The position numbers were made by a program, and so were the translations under genes. The notes under the pieces are model-generated. The model searched no databases. It was not told the origin of the DNA and saw only the letters and a list, made by a program, of their open reading frames with translations. Shown in pieces: positions 1 through 10,884 of a DNA stretch of 60,000 bases. Numbering within the stretch: the stretch's first letter is position 1; the number at the start of each line of letters is the position of its first letter. This DNA comes from Owenia fusiformis (Eukaryota; Annelida; Polychaeta; Sabellida; Oweniidae). The DNA lies in assembly GCA_903813345.2 (NCBI GenBank), contig CAIIXF020000008.1, positions 34,808,867-34,868,866 on the forward strand, in the 5' to 3' direction.

Positions 1-560
1 GGTTTGGCTAATGAAATGCGTGGCCTCTTATACTAGTATTAGTACTAGACGTGTGAATCAGAATTAACAGAAGTATTCAACAGTATAAGGACTGTGTCGG
101 ACATTTTTTAAAAGCCTATATGTAAATGTTGTAAAAAGTTATAATCAAAAAACTATCTTTCGGAGTAAAGTCCATCTGCGCCGATTTCAATAACTTCTTA
201 CTTGATCAGAACTGGGTTCCAACAGAATTCCTTCAAACTCATGAATGAAATAGTCATTGCATGGAATACTTACTTTTGTCAAAATCAAAGTAGAACTCTA
301 GTTAAAAAATATATTGTGCTAAATTATTGCCATTTCCTAGTAAAATGTCATTCTCCAGTACGACCCCAAAATTATTCGATGGCACCCCGTGAAAATATAC
401 CCAAGAATTTATATTTGGTAGGTTATTTCAGTCTGTGGGGTGTTTTTAAAACTCAAAAAGTATTTTTTGATTCAATACTGTATAACTTATGCAGTGATCT
501 CCCCAGCATTAAAGGAAGCAGGGCTGTCAACTTGGGACCACCTAATATGAGTGACTTCAA
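1..560. other. No gene seen
   Basis: AT-rich sequence. The 124-codon open frame at 202-576 has no recognisable motif, no convincing start context and no splice support, so it is not called. Confidence 0.5.
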
Positions 561-576
561 AATGTTGGACACCTAA

Positions 577-690
577 GTCCAAATCTGAACACTTTTGTCC
601 AAATTTTGAACACCTTTGGCCAACTTTTAAACACCTTTGGCCAAAGTTTGAGCACCTTTGCCAAACTTTGAACACCTCAAATTTTTCGCG
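577..690. repeat. Short degenerate tandem repeat
   Basis: About five imperfect copies of a 22-27 bp unit built on 'ttgaacacctttggccaa'. It produces several short false open frames on both strands. Confidence 0.7.
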
Positions 691-715
691 CTCGCTACGC
701 TCGCGATGTCGTCAA

Positions 716-716
<1 letters not shown>

Positions 717-749
<33 letters not shown>
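717..749 (+). repeat. 33-base guanine homopolymer
   Basis: An uninterrupted run of 33 G. It gives poly-Gly or poly-Pro in all the overlapping false frames. Such a tract can form a G-quadruplex and is hard to sequence, so its true length is uncertain. Confidence 0.95.
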
Positions 750-750
<1 letters not shown>

Positions 751-2870
751 AGGTACGAAAAATTTCCAATGAACATGCGTGACACATACGGGATTCGCGT
801 GACAAATCCGAACAAATTGCGTTCGGTTTTTCCAGGCGTTCGTATTTTTACCGTATCGTAAACATATTTCGAAAAAAATTCTACAGAAATATTTTTGCTT
901 GACAATTACCAGCTAAAATGCGTATTTTGCGTGACATTTTCTGTCACGCAAAAAAAACTGGCGTGACTTCAAATTCTTCTGCAAATGCGTGACAAATACG
1001 CAAATTGCGGGACAGTTGACAGGCCTGAAGGAAGTGGGCGCAGCACCCACCTGAGACTTTGAAAATAGGCTTGCACCCACCTGGAAATCCATTTGCACCC
1101 ACTTGAAAATGACAAAAATCATAAAAAATGGGCACATTTTGACCAATTTTGGTCTAAATTGTGAAAATGAAAATTTTGCACCCGCGTGTGAAAAAATCCT
1201 GTGGAGATCACTGTTATGTGTACTCTACTTACATGTACAACCATTATTGGTTGTAAAATATCAATGAGGTAAGTCCCTAGGGGGTTCACTTCAATATTTT
1301 AAGCATTTTTTCGATGTTAATTTCCTCTCAAGTTTGAAACTTTCAATGTTAAATTCCTCTCAGACTTATAAAAGTCTATTTTATTCCTCTCAACTTCATA
1401 GATGTCCATGTCAAATTCCTCTGGAGTTTGCTGGGACTAAATTTTCAGAAATACTGGTAAATTGACTAAAAATTCACTTTTCGGCTGATTTGTCCCGACC
1501 CTCGACAACTGATTTAGCCAATTTAGTACCATTTTTTGTAGAAGAACTGATTTTTGACCTCAAAAAGGTACTCTCGTAGAGTCGTAGACAATTTTTCCAT
1601 TTTTTCTCAGATTCGCCAATTTCCATGGTTGATGCCCAAAGCCAAAATTGGCCGTGCTGCACATACATTCCAAAATTATTTAGAATGAACCCTCCGGAAT
1701 CAGTCCCATTCTATTAGAGCCTAGACCTACTGAGGGACTTTATTTTTGGTAGTGCACATTAGCAATATTTGTACAAGACAGACATCCTGACCATGTTGTT
1801 GTTAGGGACTACTGATCTATCAGTACTGGGTAAGGTCTAGAGTAACCTAGACCAAAGGATCAAATGAGGTTATGTCTTCGAGTCTGAGTACTTCTTTGCC
1901 CTTGTTGGTTTGTACTTGGGCATGATTCTGTTTTTCTGACGGTGTGGAACTGCAATAAAAAATAAACGTTCAGGCTATTTTAATTCTAAGGGAATGTCAA
2001 ACACCTAAATAACTCACAATTTTAAGAGAAACCCGTGTTTAGTCATCACAAACATAGACAGTATCAAGTATGAAGCTGAAAATGTGAATATATATGGGCG
2101 ATATTAGGTGAAATTACGACGTATAATTCTATCTATTTCCTTTCCAGAACGACAGAGACATGAATATATACAATAAAATGTTTCTTTATAATCGATTCTT
2201 ACTTATAGCAAGCTATGCACAATCAAGTATTTATATTAACGGTGATATTCTAAATAATAACGAGAAATTCAGCAAAATCTCACTTTACTCTCAGGAAGTA
2301 GAACTGGCGCATGCGCACTCGCTAAGTGGGTCATCATGTATTTAGATAAAGTAAGTTAATAAGTATTAGGTTGACCATTTCATCACTTTATTGCATTATC
2401 ATACATACATTTTTTCTTGGTGATAATACGATCATGATTGTTGCTAGTACTGATTATTAGAAATATCTATACTTGACTCAGCATCACATATTATCGCCCA
2501 CCATCCATGCGATTACACAATTTAAAATTACACAATTTGTATAAAATTGATCCTTTTTTCAGATCTGTGACTGCGTATCCGTTACATTTGAAACGAGGTA
2601 GTCCGTTCTTCATTAGGTAAGTGAATAGACATAGACATAAAATTACTGGTTCATTTTTTATGAAAAGTCATGGCCAATTGTCCATAGGCACAGAAATTAC
2701 AATCATCCTTGAAATTTCTTCGACAACTTTGGCCCTCTAAAATAATAAATTAGTATAATATTCACCACATGATTTCATCAATCTTTCATATTTAATCGAT
2801 GACTTGATTTTACTCATTTGGTGATTCTAAATTGAAGTTTGAACATATTGAAATCAAGTTCAATACTTTT
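750..2870. other. Intergenic, no gene seen
   Basis: The motif 'gcgtgac' recurs between about 776 and 1010, and 'cacccacctg' recurs at 1040-1110, giving small shadow frames on the minus strand. 'aatttcctctca'-like words recur at 1318-1430. No domain, splice structure or RNA gene could be supported. Confidence 0.5.
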
Positions 2871-2875
2871 AGGAA

Positions 2876-3228
2876 GATCCGGGGAGGGGGGGTACTCCCA
2901 TATATTGGCTATATGGGGAGTTGGGGACGTGCCGCTAAAGTTGGTCACTTTTTGAAGAAAAACCCTAGATATGGGTCCCATTTTGATGAAAAAATCCCTA
3001 GAACTGGGTCTATTTTTGAAAAATCCTAAAACTGGGTACTGTTTTTGGAAAAAATCGCGGGAAGTGGGTCTTGTTTTTTAAAAATTATCTTGAAGTGGGT
3101 CTATTTTTGAAAGAAAAACCCTAGATGTGGGTCCATTTTTAGAGAAAAAATCCCTAGATGTGGGTAGATATTTTAAGTCTCAGCGGCACCTGTACAAGAA
3201 TTTGACCAGTACCCCCCGGGGAAGATCA
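2876..3228. mobile_element. Small nonautonomous repeat with inverted ends
   Basis: The left end 'ggggaggggggtactccc' is matched in inverted orientation by 'ccagtaccccccggggaa' at the right end. Between them is a degenerate ~40-bp tandem motif ('ccctagatgtgggtcca' type, about six copies) and 'gcggcacctg' near the right end. The architecture is that of a dispersed miniature element. The family is not established from one copy. Confidence 0.55.
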
Positions 3229-3677
3229 AACCTAGAATTTGATAATTTGGACTTGCTTCACTGCAGAATTGAAATGAAAAGGTACACCTTTGATAATAAC
3301 CATGTCATAATTGGTTTTATTATATTGAATAAAAAATTATCAAGGTTGAATTGAGATATTCAAGATTGAATTTGAAAATCAAGATGGAATATAAGAAAAT
3401 CAAGATCTCATAGAATTTTTCGAAATTGAATTTTGACACTTAGAAAATTCAATACCTCAGAGCTGAGTTCTTCAGATTATACTGTACAATATACTGTACA
3501 TGTTTTGGCCTAAAAATACACACAAGCCATGTACATGTATACAGTAATTGCACATGGACCTCAATTAAATGCATTGTTCATTTCATTGTACATATGCATA
3601 TCATGCAAGTGTACTTGTTCACTTACACAACTGTACATGTACCTACGGTCATTCTGATCTCTTCAGAAGCTGCCACA

Positions 3678-4532
3678 ATGGACAGTGAGACAGCAAAGGT
3701 GAAGAACCGTGATGACTGGCAATGGAGCCCTCAAAAACGTAGACTCGGTGAACTAGACTATTTCTTTGAGGAAGGAGATCTAGTATGTTATGCGAAACAT
3801 ACCAACACTCCTCTGGATGGAGTTGATTGGCTGGATAATTTGAACAAAGTGCCGGAGTTTCCGTGTAGTTTGGCAAATTGTAATAAAGTCTTTGATACTC
3901 TAGTCAGTTATGAGCTCCACTATAACAGTTGCCATAGGAATGTCTGTCAGGAATGTAAACGATCATTCCCTTCAAATCATCTCCTGGATATACATCTTCT
4001 TGAATGGCACAATGCTTTGTTTGACTCCATGGCAAAGAACCAAAACATGTATCAGTGCCTCATAGAAACATGCACGGAAAAGTTCAACTCATCAAAATCC
4101 AGGAAGGATCATCTAATAAAGGTTCACAAATATCCATCTAATTTCCGGTTCGATAAGCCACGCAGTAAATCAAAGGCTAAAAAGAAAACTGACAAAGATC
4201 TTGAAAATATGGAGGTTGCCCAATGTGGTAGTTGTACTGACAAACCAAACATTGAATCTATGGATATAAACGAACCAGCATCAAATGAAAACACAAAATC
4301 TCAACCTAAGCGTATATTCAGCTACAAAGTGCCTGAAAATATATCATTTGGGCAGGGAATATCTCGAGGTTTTCACCGTCCAAGGGGACGAGGACGTGGC
4401 CATGGGGGTAAGGTGAACCCTAAGAAACAGTGGTATAATGCAGGCAAAGATCCTGATATGGACACAAGTGTTAATATTGATGAAGTAAAGATGGATGATT
4501 TAGCTTCTGCTTTAGATACTGTCGAAAAATGA
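3678..4532 (+). CDS. ZNF511: Zinc finger protein 511 (ZNF511)
   Basis: A 284-residue C2H2 zinc-finger protein, probably a nuclear nucleic-acid-binding protein; the molecular role of ZNF511 is poorly known. It follows the family order: an N-terminal 'FFEEGDL' segment (residues ~28-34), a first C2H2 finger after 'EFPCSLANCNKVFD', the near-invariant 'CHRNVCQECKRSFPSNHLLD' stretch, then 'MYQCLIETCTEKFNSS' and 'HKYPSNFRFDKP', and the late motif 'ISFGQGISRGF' followed by an RG-rich patch ('PRGRGRGHGG'). It is slightly longer than the vertebrate protein as I remember it. The ATG at 3678 was chosen because the longer frame from 3594 crosses a good acceptor ('gatctcttcag', AG at 3665-3666) that probably ends a 5' UTR intron. 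The whole coding region is one exon, although vertebrate ZNF511 genes have several. AATAAA occurs at 4568 and 4711. Confidence 0.9.
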   Translation: MDSETAKVKNRDDWQWSPQKRRLGELDYFFEEGDLVCYAKHTNTPLDGVDWLDNLNKVPEFPCSLANCNKVFDTLVSYELHYNSCHRNVCQECKRSFPSNHLLDIHLLEWHNALFDSMAKNQNMYQCLIETCTEKFNSSKSRKDHLIKVHKYPSNFRFDKPRSKSKAKKKTDKDLENMEVAQCGSCTDKPNIESMDINEPASNENTKSQPKRIFSYKVPENISFGQGISRGFHRPRGRGRGHGGKVNPKKQWYNAGKDPDMDTSVNIDEVKMDDLASALDTVEK

Positions 4533-4710
4533 CATGTTATAAATTGTGATATCACATGGAGTCGCGAAATAAACATTAATGCAAGAGTATTTTCGATGGA
4601 ATTAAATGCCTTAAAAACTGGGTGCTGTAAATTCATAATGAATCATGAAGTCCAAGAATGAAAAAGATTTAGCTGTATAGCTTTGACAATACCTGTTCTC
4701 AATTTGCATA

Positions 4711-4716
4711 AATAAA
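4711..4716 (+). terminator. Likely ZNF511 polyadenylation signal
   Basis: AATAAA 180 bp past the ZNF511 stop. Another AATAAA at 4568-4573 could serve as the proximal site. The transposable element at 4758 begins just downstream. Confidence 0.5.
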
Positions 4717-4757
4717 CATGTACATGTAAATAGTATTTGTTGGATAATTATTAAAAG

Positions 4758-5397
4758 AAATGTACAGTATACAATTGTTGACCTCTCGAGAGATCAACCG
4801 ACAAAATTGTATACCGAGACTGTAAACCGAGAAACTACTGTTGACAGAGACCGAAGGTCGAGGTCAACAGCAGTAGTTTCAAGGTTTACAGTCGAGGTAT
4901 ATGATTTTGACGGATGACCGAATGGAGAGGTCTACAATTGTTTTGTTAGTCAGAAGAAACTAATAATGCACATATAGACGATAATCATCAATCATGGCTT
5001 CATTTCACAATATTGTCTTCGAACCACACCAGCGATAATTTTTTTAAAAAAATATGAAGACAGTGGTAGTTAAACTCTCTGTTTTCGGCACATCACTGCG
5101 TACTCACAAGTAAATTAATGTTAATTTTACGTTTCTATTTGTATTTTTGCTATACTTGTCGTCTAGTAAAGACAAAATATCATCAATGTTTACAATATGT
5201 CGGTCTACCATGTTTTTTCTGTAAACATTATGACGTCATATTCCCCATAATTCACAAGTCTAGTACGTAACATACGCGGTCAATAATATGATATCCCTTG
5301 ATGCACAGGTGGGGTACAGGCAAAAATGTTGACCGCTAATTGACCAATCAGATGGAAGTATTTACACTGAGGTGCTAACAATTGTATATAGTACATT
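4758..5397 (-). mobile_element. Truncated KIAA1958/Crypton-like element, copy 1
   Basis: Inverted ends match: 'aaatgtacagtatacaattg' on the left, and the complement of 'caattgtatatagtacattt' on the right. Read on the minus strand it has a 'gattggtcaa' CCAAT-type box, a 'tgacgtcata' CRE-type site about 25 bp before an ATG, a 35-codon frame starting near 5211 with 'NIDDILSLLDDKYSKNT', then unrelated or decayed sequence, and finally a long imperfect palindrome (4779-4945). The same order and junction word ('gactaacaaaacaatt') occur in the copy at 33524-34115. The peptide resembles the N-terminal segment of KIAA1958-like (DUF3504, Crypton-derived) proteins. No recombinase domain is present. Confidence 0.75.
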
Positions 5398-5860
5398 TTG
5401 ATCAAGTTTATTTGATTTATTGTTACTACTTTGTAAAGTTTGCACAATATTTCATGTTAGTTGATTTACTATCAATAAATTCTTCTTTACAATTCAATTG
5501 TAGAATTCAAAGTTGATTCAATTTTACTTTCTTATGTAATGTTTGTCAGAGCTTCAATGACTCCCTGTTAGATGATATTATTTGCTTGAAAAATATATGC
5601 ACTCCCAAGTTAATATTAGACACTAATATTTACTCCTAAACAAAACATATTATTCATTCTGGAGCTCACAATGAATTATTTTTGGTGTATTACCAGTGAA
5701 ATGGTCCGAGGTTGCTTTTGGGCAATGGTCAGTGCTGAGTATAGTGTAAAAAGCCAAATTCAATGTGGATTGTTGAAAATGACTTCACAGCCTCAGATCC
5801 TACGCCTGATACTCTTCTGACCCAGCTACCAAAGCTTAAAGCTATGGTGCTTGATAGTTA
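5398..5860. other. Intergenic, no gene seen
   Basis: AT-rich sequence between the truncated element and the 24-bp minisatellite, with no feature I can support. Confidence 0.5.
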
Positions 5861-6447
5861 CTTGCTATTCCAGGGTTATTTACAACATGCTATTCCATAT
5901 TCCAGGGTTATTACAACCTGATATTCCAGGGTTATTATAACTTGCTATTCCAGGATTATTACAACTTGTTATTCCAGGGTTATTTACAACTTGCTATTCC
6001 AGGGTTATTACAACTTGCTATTCCAGGGTTATTACAACGTGATATTCCAGGGTTATTACAACTTGATATTCCAGGGTTATTACAACTTGCTATTCCAGGG
6101 TTATTACAACTTGCTATTCCAGGGTTATTACAACTTGCTATTCCAGGGTTATTTACAACTTGCTATTCCAGGGTTATTACAACTTGCTATTCCAGGGTTA
6201 TAACAACTTGCTATTCCAGGGTTATTACAATTTGCTATTCCAGGGTTATTTACAACTTGCTATTCCAGGGTTATTACAACTTGATATTCCAGGGTTATTA
6301 CAACTTGCTATTCCAGGGTTATTACAACTTGCTATTCCAGGGTTATTACAACTTGCTATTCCAGGGTTATTACAACTTGATATTCCAGGGTTATTACAAC
6401 TTGCTATTCTAGGGTTATTACAACTTGCTATTCCAGGGTTATTACAT
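5861..6447. repeat. 24-bp minisatellite, about 24 units
   Basis: Tandem copies of a 24-bp unit, 'ttgctattccagggttatta' plus 'caac'. Some copies carry an extra T (25 bp), which shifts the reading frame. The three overlapping open frames (70-156 codons) are products of the repeat, not genes. Confidence 0.95.
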
Positions 6448-6637
6448 ATGTGTTAATAATATGAATATTTTACAAGGTGAAACAATCTGAATGATTAAGA
6501 GGTCATCTAAAAGTTTTTGCACTAAATTCTACATGTCCTTTTACTCACTCCTGGATCAAGTATCCTCCCTTTTTAACAACTTTCAGAAATATCGTTCACC
6601 ACCAACTCACTGGAGGCAATTGCATGTACAGTTTAGT

Positions 6638-7660
6638 GCAACCTCTATGAATAGGCACCTTATATGGTACAGTAGCTGAGTAAAGACTTTGTTATTCTTA
6701 ATATTCATCAAATACTCATGATCAATACGCATAGTCTATACTCAAAATCCAGTACTCATTCCACTCTCAACACTCCCCCAATGCCCATCCTAATTCAAAA
6801 CCCAATACTCATTTCACAATCAATATCAACATTATACTCATCCCATTCTCAACACAATACACTCATTCCATATTCAACACTCATTCCACACTCAATACCA
6901 GCATAATACTCATCCCATTCTCAACACACAATACTCATTCCATATTCAAAACTCATTCCACACTTAACACCAACATTATACTCATCCAATACTCCACACA
7001 ATATACTCATTCCATATTCAACACTCATTCCACACTCAATATCAACATTATACTCATCCAATACTCAACATAATATACTCATTCCATGTTCATCACTCAT
7101 TCCACACTCAATAATTACATTATACTCATCCAATACTCAACACAATATACTCATTGCATATTCAGCACTCATTCCACACTGCACTCAATACCAACATTAT
7201 ACTCATTCCATACTCAACACTCATTCTTTACTCAATATTTACATATAATATGTGCAACCTCTATGAATAGGCACTCAAAATGGTGTAGTAGCTGAGTAAA
7301 GACTTTGTTATTGTTAATATTCATCAAATACTCATGATCAACACTCAAAGTCTATACTCAAAACCCAATACTTCACAATCAATACCAACATTATACTCAT
7401 CCGATACTCAACACAATATACTCATTCCACATTCAACACTCATTCCACACTCAATATCATCATTATACTCATATAATACTCAACACAATATACTCATTCC
7501 ATGTTAAACACTCATTCCACACTCAATACCATCATTATACTCATCCAATACTCAACACGATATACTCATTCCATATTCAACACTCATTCCACACTCTATA
7601 CCAACATTATACTCATCCCATTCTCAACACACATTACTCATTCTATATCCAACACTTATT
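6638..7660. repeat. Compound repeat of 'actcattccacactcaata' type words
   Basis: Short words such as 'atactcaacacaatatactc' and 'actcattccacactcaata' recur dozens of times at roughly 60-70 bp spacing. A longer segment starting 'gcaacctctatgaataggca' occurs at ~6638 and again at ~7254, so a ~616-bp block has been duplicated. The array stops just upstream of the COX17 exon. Confidence 0.85.
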
Positions 7661-7726
7661 AATATATGAATACTCAACACTTTCTTGACATTATGTTTCA
7701 GTATTAACCAAAACAATACACTGACA

Positions 7727-7915
7727 ATGCCTGACAAGAAAGGAGAGAGCCCCACCGTGGATGAGACAGAAAAGCCAAAGTTGAAGCCATGCTGTGCATG
7801 CCCAGAGACCCGTAAACCTAGAGACCTTTGCATGGTGGAGAAGGGAGAGGAACATTGCTCAAAAGAAATAGAAGCACACAAGGAATGTATGCGTAAAATG
7901 GGATTCAAAGTATGA
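7727..7915 (+). CDS. COX17: Cytochrome c oxidase copper chaperone COX17
   Basis: A 62-residue protein of the normal COX17 length. COX17 carries Cu(I) in the mitochondrial intermembrane space to SCO1 and COX11 for assembly of complex IV. The diagnostic copper motif '[14 protein letters not shown]' (adjacent cysteines then CxC) is intact, followed by '[20 protein letters not shown]' and a 'MRKMGFKV' end. This supplies the twin CX9C cysteines of the coiled-coil-helix fold. The ATG at 7727 is preferred over the frame start at 7685 because residues before it match nothing in the family and an acceptor-like 'ttatgtttcag' ends at 7701. All coding sequence is in one exon. AATAAA at 8291 is the first good polyadenylation signal. 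Confidence 0.95.
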   Translation: MPDKKGESPTVDETEKPKLKPCCACPETRKPRDLCMVEKGEEHCSKEIEAHKECMRKMGFKV

Positions 7916-7984
7916 CATGATCCGTAATCATTAGGCAATTTGTAAATACATATTACATACAGTATATTTATAAATAATACAGTA

Positions 7985-8200
7985 CTATTAAGAGGATTAT
8001 CTAATTATGGATGCGTGTTTCTATCCACCAGAAACTGAGTTTTGTGGATTGAAAGTGTGGATTTTCAACAATAGATATACATTGTACCCAAGTACAGTAC
8101 TCATATGGGTATCTCCCTAAGTACTCTTATAAGGGTTATCTCATTATGGATGCGTGTTACTATCCACCAAAGTACAGTACTCATATGTGGGTATCTGCCC
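7985..8200 (+). repeat. Direct duplication in the COX17 3' region
   Basis: 'atggatgcgtgttWctatcc' with neighbouring 'agtacagtactcatatg' occurs at ~8008-8110 and again at ~8147-8190. It lies between the COX17 stop and the AATAAA at 8291, so it is probably in the 3' UTR. Confidence 0.7.
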
Positions 8201-8290
8201 ACAAAATGGACACCAATAACGATAATGCAAAACATGCGTGCTGTGGAGGAATGTTTTAAACTGATATACAAGTTTTGATTGGAATGTATA

Positions 8291-8296
8291 AATAAA
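8291..8296 (+). terminator. Likely COX17 polyadenylation signal
   Basis: AATAAA about 375 bp past the COX17 stop, the first canonical hexamer downstream. Confidence 0.5.
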
Positions 8297-8344
8297 CAAA
8301 CCATTTGAAATATTCATATCTTGAATTACTTGTTTTTTTGTCAA

Positions 8345-8500
8345 AAATGTTAGTCATCATTGATGGTGCTTCGTCATCATTGAGGATACCCTGTCATCAT
8401 GAAAATATTATTGTCAATGATGATATTAAAATGCATGTACATTCATCAATGATGAGATATTCTGAATCAATGATGATTTCCCATTATCAAAGATGGTATC
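8345..8500. repeat. Alternating inverted 'tcatcattga' repeats
   Basis: 'gtcatcattgatggtg' and 'gtcatcattgagga' are followed by the complementary words 'gtcaatgatgatatt', 'catcaatgatgagat' and 'gaatcaatgatgattt'. Transcribed RNA could fold into several alternative stems. No protein is supported. Confidence 0.6.
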
Positions 8501-9570
8501 ATACACAGTAAAGCCTGTCCAATCCAAATGCCAAAATTAGTGTGTCAAGTTAAAATGATGTAATTGTGGCCTTCGAAGATATTAAACTCCTTATTAGTTT
8601 TACGCGCATATCCGCGAGACGTTGAATTCCAGCTTGTAAATTTATCAATGACGCTTTCAAATAACTTGTTCCATTTTGCTTGACAACTGTCTTGTCCTGG
8701 ACATGGGCATTCAATAGCTGAAAGCCCATGTCCTGGAGTATATAATATATTATATTCATTGAGCCTAGACACCAAGAAGAGGTATCTGGCAGAGGTCCGT
8801 GAATTATCCCATGTTAGGAGATGACCCCAGTCACCCATTATGAAACCATTGTAAAAGAAACTATGGTCCCCTGGGGATTATGGTCCCCTTTCTTCACGAC
8901 CCTTATACGCGTACTGGCCCTGACTATGTATAAATAATAGGGAAAATAATTGTAATTAGGTCACCATATTAATCAATAGAGAGTAAGACCAAAATTTGAT
9001 AGGACCACCTACCGGGTTGTGTAAAAAACCGGCTGACCGGGTACCTAACGATCCTAACAGGGTTACCAACTTTCAAAGTTCCACATTTCCCCCGATATAT
9101 ACAGGGTGTCCAAAAAAAACAGGACCGTAAGAAAGTTGAATAACTTGGTCAATTTTGCATATTTTGCCTCAAAATTTTAGAATTATTTAGATCATTCAAT
9201 GTGAATTTTGTTCTGAAAGTTTGATGATAATCCGTTTATTGTGTCAAAAACTACAGTACTTTACAAAACATGCTCAAAGTGGGCACAAAGTCGTTAATGA
9301 CCCTGACCTATACACATTAATGTGGATGGTAAATTTTGGAGTAGTTATTGCCCTCTTAAGATTGTTAGGGGCCTGTCAGTATACACATTGGCTTTGAGAA
9401 ATCCTCAAAGATAAAAATTTGGGGGATTTAGATCTGGTGAATGAGCTGCCCATATGGTTTGCGCATGCGTTCTGCAACTGATGAGCTGACCACCAAAGCA
9501 TTGCCTAAACCATTTCAGCATATCATTTGCAGTGTTGGGGTGGTATTGGCTTGTTGAAACCACTGCTTAA

Positions 9571-10212
9571 TTAGGTAAAGATTAAAAGGTGGATTGGATC
9601 GAGTGGATTGGATTCATGTAAAAGGTGGATTGGATTGGCTATCTTCAAAATATGGATTTTCCCTTAAAAAATTCTATTGATCTCCCTTTAGGAAGATTGG
9701 TGCTCTCTTCACTTGCACAATGTCAAATGAAAGATGTAATATTATTTTGCTTGGGAGGGCTAGAAGGATGACCTGGTACCCGCTTTCTGATACACGATCT
9801 TATTCATTCCAAGTGTGAGACATTTCATAAATCATAAGGCAGACTGGTTTGAAGATCCATATCATCTGTTTTCAATCCAAACTGAACATACCAGAAATGT
9901 TTTGTGAACATTCACACATCAATTTGAATGACATGTTTTCTTTTTCTAAAGATCTATGTCTTACAAAAGTTGATTTACAAGGGAAAGCGGTTAAATATTT
10001 AAGAGTGTCCATGAACTAATTGGAGTATGTATTTGTCATTGGTTTGTTCTGATTTCTCAAAAGGGACCTGTAATACTGTAGAGGGAAATTGTTTAGAGGG
10101 AGATCAACAGAATTTTTTTATAAGAAATTCCACATTTTGAAGATTCCCGATCCAATCCACCTTTTACATGGATCCAATCCAATCGATCCAATCCACCTTT
10201 TAATCTCTACCC
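9571..10212. mobile_element. Nonautonomous element with ~110-bp inverted repeats (level 3)
   Basis: The left end 'agattaaaaggtggattgga' continues through 'ggattggattcatgtaaaag' and 'ggctatcttcaaaatatgga' to 'attctattgatctccc'. The complement of this occurs at 10090-10205. About 400 bp of unique noncoding sequence lies between the arms. It interrupts the mariner transposase relic. The target duplication is unclear (TTAA or TA are both possible). Confidence 0.8.
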
Positions 10213-10299
10213 TTAATTATCTCCTTAGATGTCCCTTCTAGTGCTTAGTGACCTCCAAAACTTGGTGAGAACTTACTGGTCCTTGTTCATGGTGATAGC

Positions 10300-10884
10300 T
10301 AGTGGTGTCAATTAACCGCTTGAGCATTAACCGGTTAACCGGGGGTTTTTACCGGTTAAAGTCGGTTAACCGGCGGGAAATTTGAACTTATAATTTCAAA
10401 TGAAATCTTCATCTTCGATCTTGAAAGTTGAAAAAATTGGAAAAATGAGATATCGGCGTTTATTTTTTACGTTCGTCAAGCTTTACGCTATTCTATGTAA
10501 GAAAGCGCGGGAAAGCAATGTGGCAGGGATTAAAGTTGCTGATAGGATGTTTGTAAGGAATTATCGGACCTATCACATGTATGAGTAGCTCACATGAAAC
10601 TGACGCTTGAAAAACAAACAGATTAAAATGCAAAGTAAGCGCGGGAAAGCAATGTGGCAGGGATTAAAGTTGCTGATTGGATGTTTGTAAGGAGTTATGG
10701 GACTTATGACATGTATGAGTAGCTTATGTGAAACTAACACCATAAAACCAAACGGATTAGCATGCAAAATAAGCGCGGGAAATAACAGAATTATACACGG
10801 TCAACTAACCGCCCATAAAAACTCAGACCGGTCAAGGCATTATCGGCGGTTAACCGGTTAACCGGTTAATACTTGACACCTCTA
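10300..10884. mobile_element. Nonautonomous hAT element (level 3) with 8-bp target duplication
   Basis: Terminal repeats TAGTGGTGTCAA and TTGACACCTCTA are flanked by a perfect 8-bp direct repeat, gtgatagc (10292-10299 and 10885-10892), the hallmark of hAT insertion. Subterminal regions are rich in 'ttaaccggttaaccgg'. The 585-bp interior has no transposase but holds two copies of a 134-bp unit. It sits within the mariner transposase relic. Confidence 0.92.
10505..10772. repeat. Two tandem 134-bp units inside the hAT element
   Basis: 'gcgcgggaaagcaatgtggc' starts at 10505 and 10639, and a third partial 'gcgcgggaaa' starts at 10773. The spacing is exactly 134 bp each time. Confidence 0.9.

Noticed and set aside
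202-576. 124-codon plus-strand frame
   Set aside because: No recognisable features; runs into a tandem repeat.
5942-6456. Overlapping frames of 70-156 codons
   Set aside because: Frames of the 24-bp minisatellite that change into each other at 25-bp units.
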